This document shows, piece by piece, positions 59,995-64,000 of a stretch of DNA of 64,000 nt. Origin of the DNA: Chitinophagaceae bacterium (lineage in GTDB: Bacteria > Bacteroidota > Bacteroidia > Chitinophagales > Chitinophagaceae); contig JAGFIS010000022.1 of NCBI GenBank assembly GCA_024103425.1, positions 62,001-126,000 of the forward strand. Direction: 5' to 3'. A program made the translations under genes and the position numbers. The notes under the pieces are model-generated. The model was given only the letters and a program-made list of their open reading frames with translations. It ran no database searches and had not been told where the DNA came from. Every line of letters begins with the position of its first letter. Positions within the stretch are counted from its first letter, which is position 1.

Positions 59995-62900
59995 TTACCT
60001 CTTTGTCTTGTCAGGCGCGTTTGGCGAGGGCATTTTTTTCGGCGGATTATTTTTTAGTTCCTTCATCACAATTTCTATTGCCTTCTCCAGTTGCGGATCG
60101 TGGCCTTTTATGACTTCCGCGGGCCATTGCTCTACCTCTACATCAGGTGGAGTACCTACGTTTTCTATTCCAAAACCATTCTCATTAAAGAAAGCAACAT
60201 TCGGGGCGGTAACAATACCACCATCAATAAATTCAGGATAACCCAATACGCCTACGAGTCCACCCCATGTGGTCTTGCCGACAAGTGTTCCCAGCTTTGC
60301 CTGGCGGAAGAGGAAAGGAAGATAGTCGCCTCCCGACCCCGCAGTTTCATCTATCAGCATCACCTTGGGCCCCTGGATGGAAGCATTCGGCGCCTTCTGA
60401 TCTTTGCCGTAACGATAACGCCAGTAAGAATTTACCGGACGCTTGAGAATGTCAATGTAATAATCAGCTAATTGTCCGCCGCCGTTGAATCTTTCGTCTA
60501 TAATAATTGCAGGTTTATCAGCTTGAGGGAAGAAATATCTCTTGAAATAATCATGACCGGCGGCTGCCGTGTTGGGCACATATACGTATGCAACTTGTCC
60601 GTTGGTTGCTTCTTCTACTTTTTTCAAATTACCTTCTACCCAGTCGCGATTGCGCAGACTTAATTCGCTGGCGATAGGTACTACTTTGACATCGTGTTTA
60701 CCGGTACCGGATATGTCGGATGCTACTGTAAGTGTTACAATTTTACCCGCAGTATTTTCAAAATAGCTGTAGAAATTTCTGTCAGCCGTTAGGTTCACAC
60801 CATCTACTGCCAGTATGAAATCGCCCTCCTTTACATCCACACCGGGCTCGGTGAGCGGCGACCGTAAATCGGGCGACCAGTTCAGTCCGCCATAAATCTT
60901 CTTAATGCGGAAGTGGTTATTGACTACCTCATAATCCGCTCCCAATAAACCACCGGGAATGACATCCGCTTTCGTACGCGTATCACCGGCAAAATCGAAT
61001 CTGTGATGCCCCACTGATAACTCGGCAAACATCCATTGCATCACTTTATACAGATCACTCTTTGTTGCAACGTCCGGTAAGAAGACTTCATACTTCTTCT
61101 TCATGGCTTTCCAGTTGACACCGTGCATATTCGGATCATAGAAGAAGTCGCGGTTCACTCTCCAAGCTTCATTAAAAATATTTCTCCATTCTTCTTTGGG
61201 GTTGATCTTCACTTGCACCTGAGATGTGTTGATCATATTATCAGGATCTGATTTTAGACCTGTTGCTACAACACCCCATTTGCCATTGCTGTTGAACAGC
61301 ATTTTATCACCTTTGGCAGCAATGAGGAAAATGTTAGCCGCCATGATGGGTTCTGCTTTTCTTTTCTTCAGATCGTACTTTGTGATCATAGCTGAGTTAA
61401 AACCCTGACCTGAACTTGAGAGGTAGTATAGCTCACCTTCCTTCGGGACCTGTAATGAGGAGTAATTGCCTTTTCCGATGGGGAAAGGGATGATTCTGTT
61501 TTGAATACCATCCCAGTCTATTTTTAAAGCGGCAGGTTTTGCCTCTGCTTTCACTTTCGTTTTGGCCTCTGCCGTATCTTTTATTTCTTCTGTGTCGTTT
61601 TCTTTTGCGAAGGGCGATATCGTTTCTTTTTGCAGCGTAACTAAGTAGATCAGGTCTGTCGACTCCATGTCGTTAGAAGACTGATCAAACCAGTTCACCA
61701 CCGGTCCGGCATCTGTGCTGGCAAACATATATATATATTTTCCGGACGGATCGAAAACAGGTTCGGTAACATTTGAAAGGCCGTCAGTTAGTGCGTAGGA
61801 TTTATTTTCATCTAATGAATACACCCATGCTTTTTCAAAATTGGTTTCTAACACTGTGGTATATGCGAGGTATTTACTGTCGGCAGACCAGCTGCCAAAC
61901 AGGTCGCGAAATGCACCGGGCATAAAGTGGATGTCTTCGCCAATCTTTGTTGTTTTTCCGGTAGCCACGTCAGTAACATACAGACCGCGGCCATTATCTA
62001 CATAAGCCACTTTCTTGCTGTCAGGCGACCAGTGAATGTTTGCGTAGAATCCCGATCCGTTGAGGTTCATCACCTTTGGCGTTCCTGTGCCATCCCGATT
62101 CTGAATATAGAGTTTATATTCGCCGGTGGCATCGCTGAAGTAAGCGATTGACTTTCCATCGGGCGACCACGCCGGTTGTTTCTCGTGTGCACCCGGTGTG
62201 TTAGTGAGGTTTAAAGCATCACCTTTTTTTGCCGGAAGTGTGATGATCTCTCCGCGGAAATCCATTACTACCCTGGAGCCTGAAGGAGAAATGTGAATGC
62301 TCCGGATATAATTATCTCCCTTTACAAACCTTTCTCTTTGATCTAACAGGTCGGCAGCAATTCCAACCTTGAGTCTTGATGTATTCCCCGTAGCAGCGGA
62401 ATATTTGTGAAGATATCCTCCTTGTGCAAAGATGATCTCGTCTTTTGAACCTTCAAGGCTCGAGATCGGAAAGTCATTGAATTTCGTCAGCTGGGTTACA
62501 GCTTTGGTAGCAGGATCGTAACTGAATAGATTAAATTCTCCGTTTCTATCGCTTCTGAAATATACTTTGTTCCCTTTCCATACCGGTTTTGAATCATTGC
62601 TGCCACCTTTTGGCTTTGGAATCTCCGTCACGCTATGGTCTTTGGTGTTGTACAACCAGATGCGCGACATCGTTCCGCCCCTGTAATTTTTCCACTGGTC
62701 AAATCTATCAGAAACCGGAGTGTAAGCAATGTAGTTACCATCCGGACTGTAAGATGCCCAGAAGGCATTGGGAATAGGTAATTGTTCTTCAGCACCTGTG
62801 GCAATATCAACCGTGAATAACTGGTAATACCGGTTGGTGAAACTGTTGCGCTGCGAAGCGAACAACACTTTCTTGCCATCGGGTGAGAAGTCGCGCACCA

Positions 62901-63243
62901 GGTCTGCTCCCGGATGCCAGGTAAGCCTTTTCGGGATCCCGCCGTTGACGGGCACTATGAAGACATCAGTATTGCCGTCGTACTGGCCCGTAAAAGCAAT
63001 CCATTTTCCATCGGGAGAGAAAACGGGGTTTGATTCTATGCCTTCACTCACGGTAATTCTTTGCGGATTGGAGCCGTCTTTGCTGGCTACCCACAAGTCT
63101 TCCGCATAAATAAAGGCGATATGATCGTTGCTGATGGCAGGCTGCCACAGCAGGCGGGTGTCAATTGTATTTTGTGCACCGGCCGGAATACAGTCCAAAA
63201 TGAAAAATGTAAATCCGGAAAGCAGGAAAAGAATGTACCTCAT
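59995..63243 (-). CDS. Exported tricorn-like S41 protease
   Basis: This 1082-residue protein resembles tricorn protease, a large peptidase that degrades oligopeptides. It has a signal peptide (residues 1-23, ending IPAGA), then two propellers made of PD40-like repeats (NPVFSPDGKWIAFTGQ, VRDFSPDGKKVLFAS, QPAWSPDGKSIAYFSD, NIHWSPDSKKVAYVDN). A helical S41 N-terminal part follows (WRNIFNEAWRVNRDFFYD), a PDZ domain near residues 770-860 (GVDVKEGDFILAVDGV) and the C-terminal S41 domain. There IIDERFNGGGQ is followed by LIDETAGSGGDYLPFLF, with the nucleophilic serine near residue 970. A downstream NamZ-family gene shares its transcript. Confidence 0.88.
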   Translation of the reverse strand: MRYILFLLSGFTFFILDCIPAGAQNTIDTRLLWQPAISNDHIAFIYAEDLWVASKDGSNPQRITVSEGIESNPVFSPDGKWIAFTGQYDGNTDVFIVPVNGGIPKRLTWHPGADLVRDFSPDGKKVLFASQRNSFTNRYYQLFTVDIATGAEEQLPIPNAFWASYSPDGNYIAYTPVSDRFDQWKNYRGGTMSRIWLYNTKDHSVTEIPKPKGGSNDSKPVWKGNKVYFRSDRNGEFNLFSYDPATKAVTQLTKFNDFPISSLEGSKDEIIFAQGGYLHKYSAATGNTSRLKVGIAADLLDQRERFVKGDNYIRSIHISPSGSRVVMDFRGEIITLPAKKGDALNLTNTPGAHEKQPAWSPDGKSIAYFSDATGEYKLYIQNRDGTGTPKVMNLNGSGFYANIHWSPDSKKVAYVDNGRGLYVTDVATGKTTKIGEDIHFMPGAFRDLFGSWSADSKYLAYTTVLETNFEKAWVYSLDENKSYALTDGLSNVTEPVFDPSGKYIYMFASTDAGPVVNWFDQSSNDMESTDLIYLVTLQKETISPFAKENDTEEIKDTAEAKTKVKAEAKPAALKIDWDGIQNRIIPFPIGKGNYSSLQVPKEGELYYLSSSGQGFNSAMITKYDLKKRKAEPIMAANIFLIAAKGDKMLFNSNGKWGVVATGLKSDPDNMINTSQVQVKINPKEEWRNIFNEAWRVNRDFFYDPNMHGVNWKAMKKKYEVFLPDVATKSDLYKVMQWMFAELSVGHHRFDFAGDTRTKADVIPGGLLGADYEVVNNHFRIKKIYGGLNWSPDLRSPLTEPGVDVKEGDFILAVDGVNLTADRNFYSYFENTAGKIVTLTVASDISGTGKHDVKVVPIASELSLRNRDWVEGNLKKVEEATNGQVAYVYVPNTAAAGHDYFKRYFFPQADKPAIIIDERFNGGGQLADYYIDILKRPVNSYWRYRYGKDQKAPNASIQGPKVMLIDETAGSGGDYLPFLFRQAKLGTLVGKTTWGGLVGVLGYPEFIDGGIVTAPNVAFFNENGFGIENVGTPPDVEVEQWPAEVIKGHDPQLEKAIEIVMKELKNNPPKKMPSPNAPDKTKR

Positions 63244-63393
63244 AATTTATTGGATTAAGGTGATGAGTATTTAGAAAGGATGATAATTGCTTAAATATAA
63301 CTCTGAAAGTTCAATTTTGGTTGTAGAAATTGGTTGGGGGGTGATAGTGTATGGAGGGGTGGCATCTGATATATGGTTTTAAAAGGGGCTTGT

Positions 63394-63406
63394 CTGCCTG
63401 CGGCAG
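63394..63406. other. Small perfect hairpin
   Basis: CTGCC-TGC-GGCAG is a 5-base-pair stem with a 3-base loop, 11 bases before the first repeat block of the GIY-YIG module. It lacks a T-run on the plus strand; on the minus strand it is preceded by TTTT. Confidence 0.35.
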
Positions 63407-63455
63407 AAAACCGCCTCTATCAATCTTTTCTCTTCAAGTTCTAACCCAAAACAAA
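63407..63455. repeat. Left direct repeat flanking the GIY-YIG gene
   Basis: This block shares CGCCTCT, TCAATCT and AAAACAAA, in this order and orientation, with the block at 63961-64000. The right copy is 10 bases shorter between the last two words and may continue beyond the window. Confidence 0.55.
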
Positions 63456-63456
63456 A

Positions 63457-63481
63457 AACCCCGGCAAATCTTGCCGAGGTT
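63457..63481 (-). terminator. Rho-independent terminator of the GIY-YIG gene
   Basis: An 11-base stem with one mismatch (AACCCCGGCAA with TTGCCGAGGTT) and loop ATC. On the minus strand it is followed by TTTTTT, so it terminates leftward transcription from the GIY-YIG gene. Confidence 0.8.
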
Positions 63482-63493
63482 CCTGTGGTGTGG

Positions 63494-63522
63494 GGCGGTT
63501 CCGAACGTTCGGAAGAACCGCC
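63494..63522. repeat. Palindromic element after the GIY-YIG gene
   Basis: A perfect 16-base palindrome, TTCCGAACGTTCGGAA at 63499-63514, lies inside a longer inverted repeat (GGCGGTTC with GAACCGCC). A diverged copy is found on the other side of the gene at 63941-63969. Confidence 0.8.
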
Positions 63523-63533
63523 GACAAGAAGTA

Positions 63534-63860
63534 CTAAAAAGATTTATTGTACTCTATGATATTAATTCCGAGTTTGTCTTTAACTAGTTTAATAAATCCG
63601 GCAAGAAATTCATCAACTGTAATAAGCTTTTTAAGGAATGCGGAAGACTTCATTGATTTGATGTATTTCTCTATCCTTCGCGCTTCTGACCTGTCTTTCA
63701 CAGTTAAGGTTAGCATTATTTTCCAGTCCTCTGCAATTTTTGTGTATGAATTGATTGCTTTGTGTTCTATATGGTATTGATTTCGGGTTACCACGTCTTG
63801 GCTTTCACCAACGTAGTATTTGTCGGTATTGTCAGAGTGAATTATGTAAACGAAGTGCAC
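63534..63860 (-). CDS. GIY-YIG nuclease domain protein
   Basis: This 108-residue protein is a single GIY-YIG domain. The core is visible: FVYIIHS (GIY position), KYYVGES (YIG position), then an arginine/histidine stretch (RNQYHIEH) and the glutamate in SEARRIEKYIK. Such single-domain proteins (URI-like/UPF0213) have unknown function in bacteria, though the fold cuts DNA in homing endonucleases and UvrC. The start is GTG at 63860; no ATG lies nearby. The gene is flanked by direct repeats, by palindromes at 63494-63522 and 63941-63969, and ends in a strong terminator, so it looks like a repeated module. Confidence 0.85.
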   Translation of the reverse strand: MHFVYIIHSDNTDKYYVGESQDVVTRNQYHIEHKAINSYTKIAEDWKIMLTLTVKDRSEARRIEKYIKSMKSSAFLKKLITVDEFLAGFIKLVKDKLGINIIEYNKSF

Positions 63861-63875
63861 TGTTTTTACGAAATG

Positions 63876-63893
63876 TGTAGTTTCAAAACTACA
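63876..63893. promoter_or_regulatory. Perfect inverted repeat upstream of the GIY-YIG gene
   Basis: TGTAGTTT and AAACTACA are separated by two bases, forming an 18-base operator-like inverted repeat 16 bases before the GTG start. It could be an operator or a transcript hairpin. Confidence 0.45.
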
Positions 63894-63940
63894 TTTATTA
63901 TTAGTGAATTTTCTTCTTCTGGTCAGGTTTAAAGTGACAG

Positions 63941-63969
63941 AGTGGTTCCGAGCATTTGGGAGAATCGCC
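63941..63969. repeat. Diverged copy of the palindromic element
   Basis: It aligns without gaps to 63494-63522, with 22 of 29 positions identical and all seven differences being transitions. It has lost most of the palindrome. Confidence 0.65.
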
Positions 63970-64000
63970 TCTGCTCAATCTCTTACCTCCTCAAAACAAA
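63961..64000. repeat. Right direct repeat flanking the GIY-YIG gene, running to the window end
   Basis: It matches the left copy (63407-63455) in the words CGCCTCT, TCAATCT and AAAACAAA. The last word is followed at the left copy by a terminator hairpin, so a further module may begin just outside the window. Confidence 0.55.

Noticed and set aside
63457..63522. tRNA gene remnant near the GIY-YIG gene
   Set aside because: The hairpins look like tRNA-flanking terminators, but no cloverleaf, anticodon arm or CCA end can be built.
63351..63587. 78-codon plus-strand ORF over the GIY-YIG downstream region
   Set aside because: It runs through the terminator hairpin and the palindrome, so it is not coding.

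Overview
The window reads as chromosomal DNA of a Bacteroidota bacterium, most likely from a Chitinophagaceae-like lineage. The signs are repeated -7 promoter elements of the Bacteroidota type (TAnnTTTG) a few bases before start codons, very few Shine-Dalgarno sequences, the ftsX-DUF3098-uppP gene order, a fused isobutyryl-CoA mutase, and many secreted peptidases. The genus call is inference. I see no rRNA, tRNA, CRISPR array, prophage or insertion sequence.

Region 1-19.1 kb is a surface polysaccharide locus. It holds two Wzx-type flippases (the first cut by the window edge), a GT-B and a GT-A glycosyltransferase, an EpsG-like Wzy polymerase, a Wzz-type chain-length protein and a large SLBB export protein. 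A 46-codon ORF missed by a 60-codon cutoff sits between wzz and wzy. A plus-strand trio follows (secreted TIM-barrel-like protein, beta-helix lipoprotein, methyltransferase), then rmlB-rmlA for dTDP-4-keto-6-deoxyglucose. A WbpD-like sugar acetyltransferase lies just beyond an M14 peptidase. The first flippase is clearly AT-rich (31% GC over the first 180 bases, counted by hand, against 53% in a 60-base sample of korA).

Region 19.2-36.1 kb is mixed metabolism: an ABC-F ATPase coupled to a glycosyltransferase, a DPP-IV-like S9 peptidase, a DUF4838 protein, and a minus-strand set of galM, galK, a NagX-like acyltransferase and a serine hydrolase lipoprotein. Then come an AcpH-like phosphodiesterase, a DUF2911 protein, a transsulfuration enzyme overlapping a TIGR02757 gene, and an OafA-like acyltransferase.

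Region 36.2-50.1 kb carries a TauE/SafE exporter, a FUSC-family membrane protein, a 2-oxoacid:ferredoxin oxidoreductase alpha/gamma fusion without its beta partner, uppP-DUF3098-ftsX, leuS, an aminotransferase, a cell-wall amidase and a histidine phosphatase of the phytase/MINPP type.

Region 50.3-64 kb has icmF, a PGRP-type amidase lipoprotein, a GNAT-like protein, another S9 peptidase, a strong bidirectional terminator, a NamZ-family protein lacking a signal peptide, a tricorn-like S41 protease, and a GIY-YIG nuclease gene bracketed by palindromes and direct repeats that runs off the window end.

The least explained structures are the heptamer array between rmlB and rmlA, the 57-base direct repeats at 26.8-27.0 kb, the GIY-YIG repeat module, and the secreted trio inside the polysaccharide locus.
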